From: Bernardetia sp. MNP-M8
Lineage (GTDB): Bacteria > Bacteroidota > Bacteroidia > Cytophagales > Bernardetiaceae
Reading direction: 5' to 3'
DNA length: 64,000 nt
Assembly: GCF_037126285.1 (NCBI RefSeq)
Contig: NZ_CP147012.1
Coordinates: 2,440,001-2,504,000 of the forward strand
Part shown: positions 26,914 to 35,965 of the stretch, one piece after another
Layout of the letters: the number at the start of each line of letters is the position of its first letter
Numbering within the stretch: the first letter of the stretch is position 1
Translations under genes and position numbers: made by a program
Notes under the pieces: model-generated
What the model saw: only the letters and a program-made list of their open reading frames with translations
Database searches by the model: none
What the model was told of the DNA's origin: nothing

Positions 26914-27624
26914 TTACAAAGAAACAGCCTTTGCTGGATTACCTAAAACGGTTTCTTTTGCTTTTATGTTACTCAAAACTACACTTCCTGCTCCAATTCT
27001 TGCACCTTTTCCTATCGTAACCCCTGAAATAATGGTTACACCGTTTCCTATAAAAACTTCTTCTTCTATTTTCGCTCCAGCACCTATATTTGTTCCTATT
27101 CCTATTTGAGTAAAATTCCCTATTTCTACTTCATAATCCAAAGTAGAATTTGCATTGATGATGCAGCTTGTTCCAATTTTTACATCTGCGCCTATCATTG
27201 TTCCCATTCCTATCAAAGTTCCATAGCCCATATTTGCATCATCAGCAATGTGAGCTGTTGAGTGAACAGCCACAGCAGGATATTTTTTTCTTTGTTTATA
27301 GATTTTTTTGATAAGCCTTTTTCTATCAGCTACATTTTCTACAGCTACAAAATAATCACACTTGTCATTGATAAGATTGAGCATATCATCATCATCAGAA
27401 CTTCCCATTATCGAAACGTGATTTATTTCGTTTGGAAAAGTAGCAGTTTCAGAAACAGCAGCTTCTTCTTTATAATCCTCATCAAGGAAGCAATAAATGA
27501 TATTATCTGTACTTTGTAAAACCTCTAAAGCAACCTTTCCAAGACCTTTTGCGCCTAGAATAATGAGTGGAAGAATGGGAGGAAGCTGGTTAGAATCAGT
27601 AGGGAGAGAATGAATAGAATCCAT
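26914..27624 (-). CDS. Sugar O-acyltransferase, NeuD/PglD family
   Basis: A 236-residue trimeric left-handed beta-helix acetyltransferase. The N-terminal Rossmann-like PglD_N domain (about 17-105) starts 'LPLIILGAKGLGKVALEVL'. From about 115 the hexapeptide repeats are clear (GYGTLIGMGTMIGADVKIG, then GNFTQIGIGTNIGAGAKI). The general-base His is in VHSTAHIAD. It likely acetylates an amino- or deoxy-sugar for surface glycans. No glycan cluster surrounds it. It is upstream of metH on the same strand, but a 98-base double hairpin lies between them, so cotranscription is doubtful. Confidence 0.88.
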   Translation of the reverse strand: MDSIHSLPTDSNQLPPILPLIILGAKGLGKVALEVLQSTDNIIYCFLDEDYKEEAAVSETATFPNEINHVSIMGSSDDDDMLNLINDKCDYFVAVENVADRKRLIKKIYKQRKKYPAVAVHSTAHIADDANMGYGTLIGMGTMIGADVKIGTSCIINANSTLDYEVEIGNFTQIGIGTNIGAGAKIEEEVFIGNGVTIISGVTIGKGARIGAGSVVLSNIKAKETVLGNPAKAVSL

Positions 27625-27823
27625 AAAAATAAAATGAGTTTTTTTGATAGAAAAATGAAATACGTTTAAACTACAAAGGTACTTTATTTTTATATATCAA
27701 TGATTGCTTAAGCTGAAGTTGTTATTAGAGAATGTAAAATATGTATTTTATAAGTAAATAGAATGTGTTTATAGACTAAAGGTTTTTTGACTAAACAAAA
27801 CTATTTCATAAAAGTTAATCAAG

Positions 27824-27857
27824 TAGAATTCTATATTAAATGGAATTCTATTTTTTT
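27824..27857 (+). terminator. Leader hairpin with T-run before the beta-barrel gene
   Basis: TAGAATTC (27824-27831) pairs with GAATTCTA (27843-27850), followed by seven T residues. It lies about 40 bases upstream of the next start codon, with no upstream plus-strand gene to terminate. It may be a leader attenuator. Confidence 0.45.
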
Positions 27858-27898
27858 GTATTAAATAGTTCAATCTAATTTTTTAAACTGTATTAATT

Positions 27899-28660
27899 AT
27901 GAAATTTATTTTTCGTCTAAGTGCTTTTTCTAGCCTTTTATTTTTTATTTCATTTTGTGCTTCTGCTCAATTTATGGCTGATGTTGAGTTTGATATTATC
28001 AAAACGGGTTATAATAAAATTCAAGTTTCAGGAACAGAAGGAACTCGTTTTAATGTAAATGTAGTAGATGGGGAAAATGGCAATTTTGATAATAAGGCTT
28101 CCTTTGCATACCGTCTCCGTGCAGGTTATCGTTTCAATAATCGTCATAATGTCTTTGGGCTTTTTGCGCCTTTAAAAATCTCTTACAATGGAAATTTTGA
28201 TAAACCTACCCGTTTTTATGAAGAGAATTTTTTGCCTTTGGTAGATACAAAAGTCAATTATCAATTTAATTCCTACCGTCTTACGTATCGTTATGACTTT
28301 GTAGTAACAGATAAAGTGCGTTTGGGTGCAGGTCTGACAGGAAAAATTCGTGATGCTTATATTGAAGTTGAGCAAAATGGACTTTCTTCAAAGAAAACAG
28401 ATTTGGGTATTGTACCTCTCATTAATATTTATGCTTCTGTCAATGCAACAGATAAAATTGGTTTTTTATTAGAAGGCGATGGACTGGCTTCTCCACAAGG
28501 ACGAGCATTTGATTTTGAATTAGCTGCTTTTTATCGAATTGCTGAGGATACAAATCTTCGTTTTGGTTATCGTATTTTAGAGGGTGGTTCGGATATTGAC
28601 GAAGTTTATAATTTTACACTTGTTAATTATGGCTTGATGGGATTTAGCTATAATTTCTAA
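27899..28660 (+). CDS. Outer-membrane beta-barrel protein of unknown function
   Basis: A 253-residue protein with a signal peptide (residues 1-23, ending ASAQ). The mature protein is a series of amphipathic strands (YRLRAGYRFNNRHNVFGLFAPL, LTYRYDFVVTDKVRLGAGLTG) ending in an aromatic strand, GLMGFSYNF. This fits an 8-10-strand outer-membrane barrel. It is a single gene. No specific family or ligand can be assigned. Confidence 0.75.
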   Translation: MKFIFRLSAFSSLLFFISFCASAQFMADVEFDIIKTGYNKIQVSGTEGTRFNVNVVDGENGNFDNKASFAYRLRAGYRFNNRHNVFGLFAPLKISYNGNFDKPTRFYEENFLPLVDTKVNYQFNSYRLTYRYDFVVTDKVRLGAGLTGKIRDAYIEVEQNGLSSKKTDLGIVPLINIYASVNATDKIGFLLEGDGLASPQGRAFDFELAAFYRIAEDTNLRFGYRILEGGSDIDEVYNFTLVNYGLMGFSYNF

Positions 28661-28679
28661 GAATACAAACTCATGGTAG

Positions 28680-28699
28680 GTCAAAGACTTGTCTTTGAC
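28680..28699. terminator. Hairpin between convergent genes
   Basis: GTCAAAGA-CTTG-TCTTTGAC, followed on the plus strand by TTATTTTATTTTTTT. It overlaps the gap between stops at 28660 and 28700 and probably terminates the barrel gene. Confidence 0.6.
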
Positions 28700-29161
28700 T
28701 TATTTTATTTTTTTGATTGTAAAAATGAAATACAAGAAGAATGAAATTTGAATAAAAATATAGAAAGCTAAAAGGACAGTAAATAAGCCATAAAAATCAG
28801 CAAATAAAGGCTTATATTCCTCATGAGAAAAATATCGTTTGGGAAAGCCTGTATCAATCAATATAAGTAAGAAAGAAGATAAGCAAAGAGCTATGAAAGT
28901 AGTTAGATAATAATGGATTTTTGCTGCTTTAGAGTTTACGCTTCGATTAATCAAAAACAAAATAAAGTAGAATAAAGAATAGATAAAAAAGAATTGCAAA
29001 ATAGAGGCTGATAAATCAAAAACTCCTACCACAAAGTAAGTGTCATGAAATTGTATATCCAAAGCAATTCCAGTAGTTGTAGCAGTTAAAATAATAATAG
29101 ATATGATGCTATTTATTAAAAAACCAATTAAAACTGCACGGTTTGGATGTTTATTTTTCAT
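28700..29161 (-). CDS. Four-helix membrane protein with a cytochrome-oxidase-subunit-I-like segment
   Basis: A 153-residue integral membrane protein with four predicted helices. Residues 33-45 (ALDIQFHDTYFVV, with His39-Asp40) closely resemble the cytochrome c oxidase subunit I segment 'LDIVLHDTYYVV' just before the helix with the haem ligands. The His-Asp pair corresponds to the Mg-site residues there. The following haem-ligand 'AHFH' is replaced by 'GVFD', so no haem site is formed. The function is unknown. It is a single gene, convergent with the barrel gene and divergent from the amine oxidase. Confidence 0.7.
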   Translation of the reverse strand: MKNKHPNRAVLIGFLINSIISIIILTATTTGIALDIQFHDTYFVVGVFDLSASILQFFFIYSLFYFILFLINRSVNSKAAKIHYYLTTFIALCLSSFLLILIDTGFPKRYFSHEEYKPLFADFYGLFTVLLAFYIFIQISFFLYFIFTIKKIK

Positions 29162-29256
29162 AAATAATTAAAATCTAGTTTTTTTGTTTCTACATACAAA
29201 TAAAGCTATTTTTACATTAAGTCCATTCTTTCAATCTAAAAAAAATAGCCACTTCT

Positions 29257-30606
29257 ATGGAAACTCCTTCTTCAAAAATTCCAAACATAACTACTACTAA
29301 AAAACAAATTATTGTTGTTGGTGCAGGTGCAGCAGGACTTTATGCAGCCAGTTTATTGATAGAACAAGGGCACGAAGTAACTTTATTAGAAGCCTCAAAC
29401 CGAACAGGAGGAAGGGTTTGGACAAAAACAGAACGCTTTCCCTACAAGCTAGAAATGGGTGCAGAATTTGTCCATGGAAAAGGTACACTATTTCATAAAA
29501 TGGCAAAGAAAGCCGATAAGTTACACAAAGAAGGCGATTCGTCTTTTCTGTGGCGAGATGAATTATTTTCCAATAAAAAAATCAAAAAACTCCAAGACGC
29601 AAAACAGTATTTTGCTGATTATGAAGAGTTTTATGAAGGTCACCATCACTATGAAGGTGAAGATATTCCGTTGAGTAATTTTTTAGAGCAGCACGACATT
29701 ACGCCTACTCGTCAGCCTGATGCCTATCGTTGGTATGAAGCCTTTGCTGGGGCGTTGGGTACAAATTTGCAAAACTTAGGAATGAAAGCCTTAGCTGTAG
29801 AAGCGTACCGATGGGAAGCAGGAGAACAAAATTATAGAATGTGTGTAGGTTTTGAAAGTCTTTTGGAAGAATGGAAAGAAAAAACAAAGCCCTTTTTGCA
29901 GCTTGAAAAACCTGTTATTATGGTACGTTCGTTTGCAGAAGGAGTAGAAATTATTACAAAAGATTTTCAAAATTATAGAGCTGATGCCGTTTTGATAACT
30001 GTTCCTCTTACACAATTGAAGCAAAATAAAATCATTTTTTTGCCCGAATTATCTCCCAAAAAACAAGAAGCGATTGATAAAATAGGAATGGATAATTATG
30101 CGATTAAATTTTTTCTAAACTTCTCAGAGAATTTTTGGTCAAAAAAGTACAATGATGGCGAAGAAACCGAATATTTAGTAGGAATGGACGCTGCAAGCGA
30201 ATATTGGGAAACTGTTCCCTACATTAAAAATCCTTCTACGTTTGGTTTGACAGCATTTATTATGGGCGATAAAGCCAAAAATTACACAGAAAATGGCTTT
30301 TCAAAAGGACAGATTTTAGAACTGTTAATTGATGAGTTGGACAAGCATTTTGATGGAAATGCGTCGGCTACTATTTTGGATTTTGAATATTTAGATTGGT
30401 CAAAAGTAGAATATATTGAAGGTGCATATTCGTATCCGTCAGTAGGTTCTCACAAACTTAGAAAGCAGTTGGCTCGTCCGATTGAGGACAAAATTTTCTT
30501 TGCAGGAGAAGCTACGCATTACAACGGACATTTTGCAACTGTTCATGGCGCACTTGAAACAGCTGAAAGAGCTGTGGAGGAAATTAATGAAATTTATCAT
30601 CAGTAA
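29257..30606 (+). CDS. FAD-dependent amine oxidase (flavin monoamine oxidase family)
   Basis: A 449-residue cytoplasmic flavoenzyme. The N-terminal dinucleotide-binding fold has 'VVGAGAAGLYAASLL' (about 20-34) and the 'LLEASNRTGGRVWT' extension that contacts the FAD. The C terminus has the conserved 'IFFAGEATHYNGHFATVHGALETAERA' type block, where the FAD ring sits. It would oxidise a primary or secondary amine with release of peroxide; the substrate (polyamine, aromatic amine or amino acid) is not readable. It is 16 bp upstream of a small exported protein gene on the same strand, so they probably share a transcript. Confidence 0.9.
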   Translation: METPSSKIPNITTTKKQIIVVGAGAAGLYAASLLIEQGHEVTLLEASNRTGGRVWTKTERFPYKLEMGAEFVHGKGTLFHKMAKKADKLHKEGDSSFLWRDELFSNKKIKKLQDAKQYFADYEEFYEGHHHYEGEDIPLSNFLEQHDITPTRQPDAYRWYEAFAGALGTNLQNLGMKALAVEAYRWEAGEQNYRMCVGFESLLEEWKEKTKPFLQLEKPVIMVRSFAEGVEIITKDFQNYRADAVLITVPLTQLKQNKIIFLPELSPKKQEAIDKIGMDNYAIKFFLNFSENFWSKKYNDGEETEYLVGMDAASEYWETVPYIKNPSTFGLTAFIMGDKAKNYTENGFSKGQILELLIDELDKHFDGNASATILDFEYLDWSKVEYIEGAYSYPSVGSHKLRKQLARPIEDKIFFAGEATHYNGHFATVHGALETAERAVEEINEIYHQ

Positions 30607-30622
30607 TTAAAATTATAAATCA

Positions 30623-31189
30623 ATGAAAATCTTAATTATATCTTGTTTGTTAATTTTGAGTTTTACAAAAATGTCTTTTTCTCAAAATACAGAATCACAA
30701 GAAGAAGAAATTATAAAAAATATTCGTCAAGAATATAATAGTATACAAGAAAATAAATCTACTTATGATACCACAACAGTTGATATTATGGGAGAATCAA
30801 CCGAAGGAGGACAATTAGTAGGTTATTATGATATAAAAAACAATAGAGAATTGAAGGTAATAAATATGACTTGGCTTGGAGAAGCAGGAAAACATATATT
30901 TACTTTCTACTTGAAGAATGACAAATTATTTTTCATTTTTGAGCAGCATTTTGAATACAACACTAGCATTTATATGACTAAAGAAGTTGCTAAAGAAAAT
31001 GAAATAGCAGCCTTTGACATCAGAAAGTCAAAAGTAGAAGAAAATAGGTATTATTTTGATAATGGAAAATTATTTCGATGGATAAATCCAAAGAGAGAAA
31101 AGGTAGATTTACAAATAGAAGAAAATATCACTAAAGAAAAGGAGCTTAAAAAAGAGTTTGTTAGACTGAGTAAGAAACTCAAAAAGTAG
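30623..31189 (+). CDS. Exported protein, paralogue of the lipoprotein at 43023
   Basis: A 188-residue protein with a signal peptide (residues 1-20, MSFSQ end). The mature part shows 'IRQEYNSIQENKSTYD', 'FYLKNDKLFFIFEQ' and 'RYYFDNGKLFRWI'. The same blocks occur in the same order in the lipoprotein encoded at 43023-43703 (IRAEYQSIM, YFLKDNTPFFIFD, RFYIIDNQLIKCL). It is periplasmic and of unknown function. It is 16 bp after the amine oxidase gene. The C terminus is lysine-rich. Confidence 0.7.
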   Translation: MKILIISCLLILSFTKMSFSQNTESQEEEIIKNIRQEYNSIQENKSTYDTTTVDIMGESTEGGQLVGYYDIKNNRELKVINMTWLGEAGKHIFTFYLKNDKLFFIFEQHFEYNTSIYMTKEVAKENEIAAFDIRKSKVEENRYYFDNGKLFRWINPKREKVDLQIEENITKEKELKKEFVRLSKKLKK

Positions 31190-31204
31190 AATAAGTTAGG
31201 CTGT

Positions 31205-32068
31205 TTATTTTATACTCATTTCCATTTCATATTGATCAATTATATTTTTAATGCCTATAGAATTAAGAAAATTGATTTTATCTTCACATTTTGTATCAAT
31301 ATTATTGATTTTGATGAAGGGAGAAAATTCTTTTATACTAGAAAAAAGTCTTTGATAAGCTAGTTTTTTAGATTTCTTGTCATTTAGTAAAACTTCAAAT
31401 TGTGCGATATATCCCTCGTGTCTATTGATGGGATTTATGACAAAGAAAGATTCTAGATTATTTCCTGAGCCGTTTTGATTCCAAACTTGATAATATTCAT
31501 AATTTCCATTCTTTATAATCTTGAAATGATTGTCCCAAGAATAAGCATCTTGATTAGACATTTCTGACCAGTTTATATCAGAATAATTTATCTTTTTGAG
31601 TTCAAAATTAGTTGTATCTCTATTTTCTAGGTTTATTTCTCCTACAAAGCACTTGTAGCGTTTTGTTATCTCAAAACCCACATTTTGATAGACTTTTATA
31701 GCCTTTTCATTTTCTGTAATTACTTCTAAAACCGATTTATCAACTTCATGTTGCAGCAAATCTGAAATAGCATATTCATAGATAGAAGGAATAATTTTTT
31801 GTCTTCTGTGAGAAGGAATTACGCCTGTTCCTGTATTATAAGCAATTTTTTTTGAGTTTCTTGCATCAATGGCATGAATGATAAAACCAACTAATTTTTC
31901 ATTATCAAACATTCCATAAGAAAGGCGATAATCTACTTTTGCCGTTTGCCACCTCTGTTTGTAATAAGCTATGTCAGTAGGCATTTTGACAAAATAATTT
32001 TCGAAAGAAAGCAAAAAGCATTCTATCAAACTATCAAAACTGATTTCACTTAAATTTTTGATTTCCAT
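31205..32068 (-). CDS. GNAT-family N-acetyltransferase
   Basis: A 287-residue protein. The first half (1-150) is a GNAT domain: acetyl-CoA-binding segment 'NTGTGVIPSHRRQKIIPSIYEYA', then 'LEVITENEKAIKVYQNVGFEITKRYKCF'. The second half (about 160-287) looks like a degenerate second GNAT-like domain with no clear CoA motif. The acceptor substrate is unknown. It converges with the exported paralogue gene (15 bp apart). Confidence 0.85.
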   Translation of the reverse strand: MEIKNLSEISFDSLIECFLLSFENYFVKMPTDIAYYKQRWQTAKVDYRLSYGMFDNEKLVGFIIHAIDARNSKKIAYNTGTGVIPSHRRQKIIPSIYEYAISDLLQHEVDKSVLEVITENEKAIKVYQNVGFEITKRYKCFVGEINLENRDTTNFELKKINYSDINWSEMSNQDAYSWDNHFKIIKNGNYEYYQVWNQNGSGNNLESFFVINPINRHEGYIAQFEVLLNDKKSKKLAYQRLFSSIKEFSPFIKINNIDTKCEDKINFLNSIGIKNIIDQYEMEMSIK

Positions 32069-32157
32069 AGAAAAATGTTTAATAGTAAATTAATTAGTAA
32101 TTATTGTTTTCAGTTGTATTATCCTGCATTTTATCATATAAATCACTCGCTAATCAG

Positions 32158-33774
32158 TTACAAAATCATCTTAAAAACATTCCCTAATTCTTCAATCAAA
32201 TCAGAAGGAAGCATGGATTCACTAGATTTGTTTTTGGCTGCCAATTCTCCAGCTTTTCCATGTAAAAAAATACCAAGCAACAGACTTTCTTCTGAACTAT
32301 AACCTTGCGCCAAAAGGGAGGTAAGTATTCCTGTCAGAACATCGCCACTTCCCCCTGTTGCCATTCCAATATCGCCAAAAGAGCTGTGATAAATATCTCC
32401 ATTTGGCAAAGCTAAAGCTGAAAAAGAACCTTTGAGTAAAATACAAAGTTGATATTCTTTAGCTAAATTTCTTAAAAGTCGGTGTCTTTCTTCGGGTGTT
32501 TGTGTTTTTCCAAAAAGACGTTCAAATTCTTTTGGGTGTGGTGTCAAGATTGAATTTTTGGGAACAAAATCTAACCAATCTTTATTCTCATTTTCATAAT
32601 TTCTGTTTTTAGCCAAAATATTCAGCGCATCAGCATCAATAACGATTGGATAATCAATAGTTTTCAGAATCTGTAAAAATAATTTTTGTGTTTTTTCTTC
32701 TGTACCCATTCCACAACCGATTCCGATAGTTTTATAATCTTTCATTTTTTCTATTAACTCATCAGAAAAAGTAGATAAAAATGTCTTATTTTTCTTTTTT
32801 TGTTCTTCAAAATCATCTACCAAAATCATTGCTTCTGGAACTGCACTTTGTAATGGGACAATTCCACATTTTGGCGTTCGGATAGACAAAAGACCAATTC
32901 CACTTCGAAGAGCAGCCTTTGTTGAAAGCTGTGCAGCTCCTATTTTTCCAAAACTTCCCACAATCAGTAGCGCATGTCCGAAACTTCCTTTGTGTCCTGT
33001 TCGTGTACGTGGTTTGTAGATTTGTTTTATTTTTTGAGTAGTGAGCCAGTAGTTTTGAGAATCTAGTTGCTCAATAAAATTCTTATCCAATCCAATATCC
33101 AAAACTTCAAAATTTCCTACAAACTCACTGTATTCATCAAAGAAAAAAGAGAGTTTTGGACTTTGAAAAGTGAGTGTATGGGTCGCTTTTATGGTCAGAT
33201 TTTTATCAAAATGCTGTTCCTTGCTTTGGTTTTCATCAGCAAAAAGTCCTGAAGGAATATCTATCGATAGTACATTTTTGTTAGAATTTTGATTTATAAA
33301 TTCAATCGTTTTGGCTGCAATCTTTTCAGGAACTCTATTTAATCCATATCCAAAAATTGCATCAATAATCCATTCGTTTTGATTGTTTTGAGAGATAGAC
33401 AATTTTTTTAAATCTTCTTCTGTCTTTATTTCTACAATCTTTATATTTGAAATTTCTTGTATTCTTTCAAAATTAGCTTCAAAATCTTTACTTCGTTTAT
33501 CTGAAAAAGCTACTATATACACATTTATTTGGAAAGCAAAGTTTGAGAGAAGTCTAGCAATTACAAGTCCATCGCCACCATTGTTTCCAATTCCACAAAA
33601 GACATGAAATTCTGTATTGATTAAACCACTATTAATATTTTGAGCAAAATAATTCTGAATCCAATAAAAAGCCTTCTGTGATGCTTTTTCCATTAAATCT
33701 AAAGAAGAAATAGGCTCATTTTTGATGGTTTCTTGGTCGGCTAAAGCCATTTGATTGGCTAATAGAATTTTCAT
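32158..33774 (-). CDS. nnr: Bifunctional NAD(P)H-hydrate epimerase / ADP-dependent NAD(P)H-hydrate dehydratase
   Basis: A 538-residue repair enzyme that restores damaged NADHX/NADPHX. The N-terminal YjeF_N epimerase domain (about 1-225) has 'FCGIGNNGGDGLVIARLL'. The C-terminal ribokinase-fold dehydratase (about 240-538) has 'GHKGSFGHALLIVGS', 'TPHPKEFERLFG' and the 'TGGSGDVLTGI' nucleotide/catalytic motif. Full-length fusion as in E. coli YjeF. Cytoplasmic. It is 90 bp downstream of nothing on its strand and appears monocistronic. Confidence 0.96.
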   Translation of the reverse strand: MKILLANQMALADQETIKNEPISSLDLMEKASQKAFYWIQNYFAQNINSGLINTEFHVFCGIGNNGGDGLVIARLLSNFAFQINVYIVAFSDKRSKDFEANFERIQEISNIKIVEIKTEEDLKKLSISQNNQNEWIIDAIFGYGLNRVPEKIAAKTIEFINQNSNKNVLSIDIPSGLFADENQSKEQHFDKNLTIKATHTLTFQSPKLSFFFDEYSEFVGNFEVLDIGLDKNFIEQLDSQNYWLTTQKIKQIYKPRTRTGHKGSFGHALLIVGSFGKIGAAQLSTKAALRSGIGLLSIRTPKCGIVPLQSAVPEAMILVDDFEEQKKKNKTFLSTFSDELIEKMKDYKTIGIGCGMGTEEKTQKLFLQILKTIDYPIVIDADALNILAKNRNYENENKDWLDFVPKNSILTPHPKEFERLFGKTQTPEERHRLLRNLAKEYQLCILLKGSFSALALPNGDIYHSSFGDIGMATGGSGDVLTGILTSLLAQGYSSEESLLLGIFLHGKAGELAAKNKSSESMLPSDLIEELGNVFKMIL

Positions 33775-33891
33775 TTTTTGATTAATTTGGCTGTATGGAG
33801 GAATAATTTTAGATACTTATTAGTAACTTGATTTATCGAATTGAGTTTTTGATATTAGAAAAAATAATAATAGTCGTAATTTAAAGAATAA

Positions 33892-34374
33892 ATGAATCCA
33901 GAAATCAAAATCCTTCCTTCAAAAAAGCTAATTGGTAACTCTTTAAAAATGTCTTTATCAAATAATAAGACAATGGAGTTATGGCAGAGTTTTATGCCTC
34001 AGAAAAAAACTATCAAACATACTATTGGAACAGATTTATATTCCATTCAAATTTATAATGAATCATTAGATTTTAAAGATTTTAATCCAAAAACAGAGTT
34101 TACAAAATGTGCCATGATTGAAGTAGATTCTTTTGAAGTTATTCCCCAAGGTATGGAAAAAAGAGTTTTGGAAGGTGGACTATACGCTGTATTTTTATAT
34201 AAAGGTTTGCCCAAAGATTTTCCAAAAATGGCACAATATATTTTTGAAAAATGGTTACCAAACTCAGATTATCAATTAGATAAAAGAGAGCATTTTGAGA
34301 TTTTGGGAGAAAAATATAATCCAACAGATGAAAGCTCAGAAGAAGAAATTTGGATTCCAATAAAGTTAAAATAA
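33892..34374 (+). CDS. GyrI-like / effector-binding-domain protein
   Basis: A 160-residue soluble protein with the GyrI-like small-molecule-binding fold. The central 'FTKCAMIEVDSFEVIPQGMEKRVLEGGLYAVFLYKG' block and the C-terminal 'EHFEILGEKYNPTDESSEEEIWIPIK' block are the typical duplicated beta-alpha-beta elements with the acidic pocket. It has no DNA-binding domain, so it is a stand-alone member rather than an AraC-type regulator. A drug- or ligand-sequestering or hydrolase-like role is possible. It is a single gene, convergent with a small membrane-protein gene. Confidence 0.83.
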   Translation: MNPEIKILPSKKLIGNSLKMSLSNNKTMELWQSFMPQKKTIKHTIGTDLYSIQIYNESLDFKDFNPKTEFTKCAMIEVDSFEVIPQGMEKRVLEGGLYAVFLYKGLPKDFPKMAQYIFEKWLPNSDYQLDKREHFEILGEKYNPTDESSEEEIWIPIKLK

Positions 34375-34383
34375 TCTGGAAAA

Positions 34384-34542
34384 TTATTTCTTAAAAAGCT
34401 GAAAACCCCAAGCAATTACTAAAAAACCAATTCCAGTAAGAGGTGGAGGAAGTATTTTTGAGATAAACCCGATTACAATCATGGCAACAGCTAAAAGAAT
34501 GAGAATAATACTGATGAGGTTAATTTTTTGATTGTGTTTCAT
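34384..34542 (-). CDS. Two-helix mini membrane protein (52 residues)
   Basis: A 52-codon frame starting MKHNQKINLISIIL and ending WGFQLFKK. It has two hydrophobic stretches (about residues 8-27 and 33-48) joined by a Pro-Pro-Pro turn, and a basic C terminus. The ATG is only 4 bases after the stop codon of the phosphodiester-glycosidase-like gene, which supports cotranscription and reality. No family recognised. Confidence 0.7.
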   Translation of the reverse strand: MKHNQKINLISIILILLAVAMIVIGFISKILPPPLTGIGFLVIAWGFQLFKK

Positions 34543-34546
34543 GTGA

Positions 34547-35338
34547 TTATTTAGTTTTCGTTTCTGCTATAATTACCCCAAAAATTCCATCTGTTTGTTG
34601 CCAGTTTTGGGAAGGTAAATAGACTTTGGAAACAAAGCCATCTAAATAAAGAGCATTTTTACAGCCTTTTTGTTTGAAAAAAGTAGCCAAATCATAAAAA
34701 TTAATCTCTTCTTTTGACATTGCAAAGAGTATATTTCCATTTGGTAATATTCCTACACCATTTCTGATATTGAGATTTGATGAGCCTTTTCGAAATTTTG
34801 AATGAATATTTCCATCAATCAAAAGCATTGGTCCTGACTGAGTAGCATATTTTATGTTTTGTTTATCGTTTGTTTTGAGAAATTCATTTGTAGTAGAAAC
34901 AATAGCTTTATTATCTTTTGTCAAATAAAAAATTCCGTTGGGCTGCATATAAAAATTGCCATAGCCTTTTTGAACAGTATCAACCTCAAAACGAGTAATT
35001 CCATTATCAATAAATAATCCTTGTGGCGACAAATCTCTTTTAAACATTCCCCCATTCATTGCAAAAACTAATTCTTTATTTTGTTTTTGAAATGACTTTT
35101 TCAGAATTCCAAAGTTTTCATAGTTTTTTCCTGCTTCATCTTTCCAATAAAAATCTAGTTGTTGTTCTTTTGGATTGAGTTCATAAACCAATAATCTAGC
35201 TTCATTTATTTTATAATTTTCGTCATCTTGTATTATCTCGTATGTAGAAGTTGTATCAATTTTTATTTTTTGATAAATGATAAAACTTGCAAAAAGAAGA
35301 ACAGCAAAAATAGTTGAAAGCAAGATTCGTTTTTTCAT
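34547..35338 (-). CDS. Phosphodiester glycosidase family protein (NAGPA/DUF2233)
   Basis: A 263-residue secreted or membrane-anchored protein beginning MKKRILLSTIFAVLLF at 35338; the longer frame adds an A/T-coded hydrophobic extension. It has the NAGPA-domain blocks: 'VFAMNGGMFKRDLSPQGLFI', 'ATQSGPMLLIDGNI', 'RNGVGILPNGNILFAMS' and 'ALYLDGFVSKVYLP'. The family includes the mammalian uncovering enzyme that removes GlcNAc from a phosphodiester. Here a periplasmic glycan-phosphodiester hydrolase role is inferred. It is followed after 4 bp by a mini membrane protein. Confidence 0.88.
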   Translation of the reverse strand: MKKRILLSTIFAVLLFASFIIYQKIKIDTTSTYEIIQDDENYKINEARLLVYELNPKEQQLDFYWKDEAGKNYENFGILKKSFQKQNKELVFAMNGGMFKRDLSPQGLFIDNGITRFEVDTVQKGYGNFYMQPNGIFYLTKDNKAIVSTTNEFLKTNDKQNIKYATQSGPMLLIDGNIHSKFRKGSSNLNIRNGVGILPNGNILFAMSKEEINFYDLATFFKQKGCKNALYLDGFVSKVYLPSQNWQQTDGIFGVIIAETKTK

Positions 35339-35433
35339 AATGAATAAATTTAAGAAGAATAGATTAAAAAATATCTCTACCAAAATGTAAAAATTCTGAT
35401 AGAGATAGAATAGAGGAAATTTATATTTAATTT

Positions 35434-35934
35434 TTATTTCATAGCGATTTCTTCTCCAGATTCAAACTTGACATAAGTAAGAATAGATTGTATTTGTTGA
35501 TCACTAAAAAAATCATGATTTGGCATCATTTGCCCGTATTCTTCATACAATTTTGATGCATAATCATTTTTGCCTCCTGTAATTACTTTTTCAGGATATT
35601 TGATAAAATTAATGATTTCAGATTCGTTTTCCCAACGAGCAGTTACGCCTTTAAGTGCAGGACCAACTACTTTTTTATCAACAGCATGGCATTGCGCACA
35701 ATTCCCTTGGAAAAGTTCATTTCCTTGCAAAACGATAGCTTTTTGAGGTTCAGCAAGAGAGGCTACTTTTGTATTTATATCTTCCACAGGAGCCGAGTTT
35801 GTAGCTGTATTCTGAGTTTTACTTGTTGTAGTTTGGGCAGAGCCATTAAAAAGCATCACTACTGTAATAATCAAAACAAGACCAACTCCTAGAATGAGTC
35901 CAGAGAGTGTAAGGATTTCATTATTAGAACTCAT
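35434..35934 (-). CDS. Membrane-anchored c-type cytochrome
   Basis: A 166-residue protein with one N-terminal membrane helix (about 10-29), a Ser/Thr/Asn linker (about 32-52) and one class I cytochrome c domain. Haem attachment is Cys79-Ala-Gln-Cys82-His83. The axial methionine lies in 'YGQMMPNHDF' (Met136 or Met137). It faces the periplasm as a mono-haem electron carrier. No oxidase or reductase genes are adjacent. The upstream gap contains the terminator of the previous gene. Confidence 0.93.
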   Translation of the reverse strand: MSSNNEILTLSGLILGVGLVLIITVVMLFNGSAQTTTSKTQNTATNSAPVEDINTKVASLAEPQKAIVLQGNELFQGNCAQCHAVDKKVVGPALKGVTARWENESEIINFIKYPEKVITGGKNDYASKLYEEYGQMMPNHDFFSDQQIQSILTYVKFESGEEIAMK

Positions 35935-35965
35935 AGCATTAAAATTTATTTTAGTTGAAATAAAA

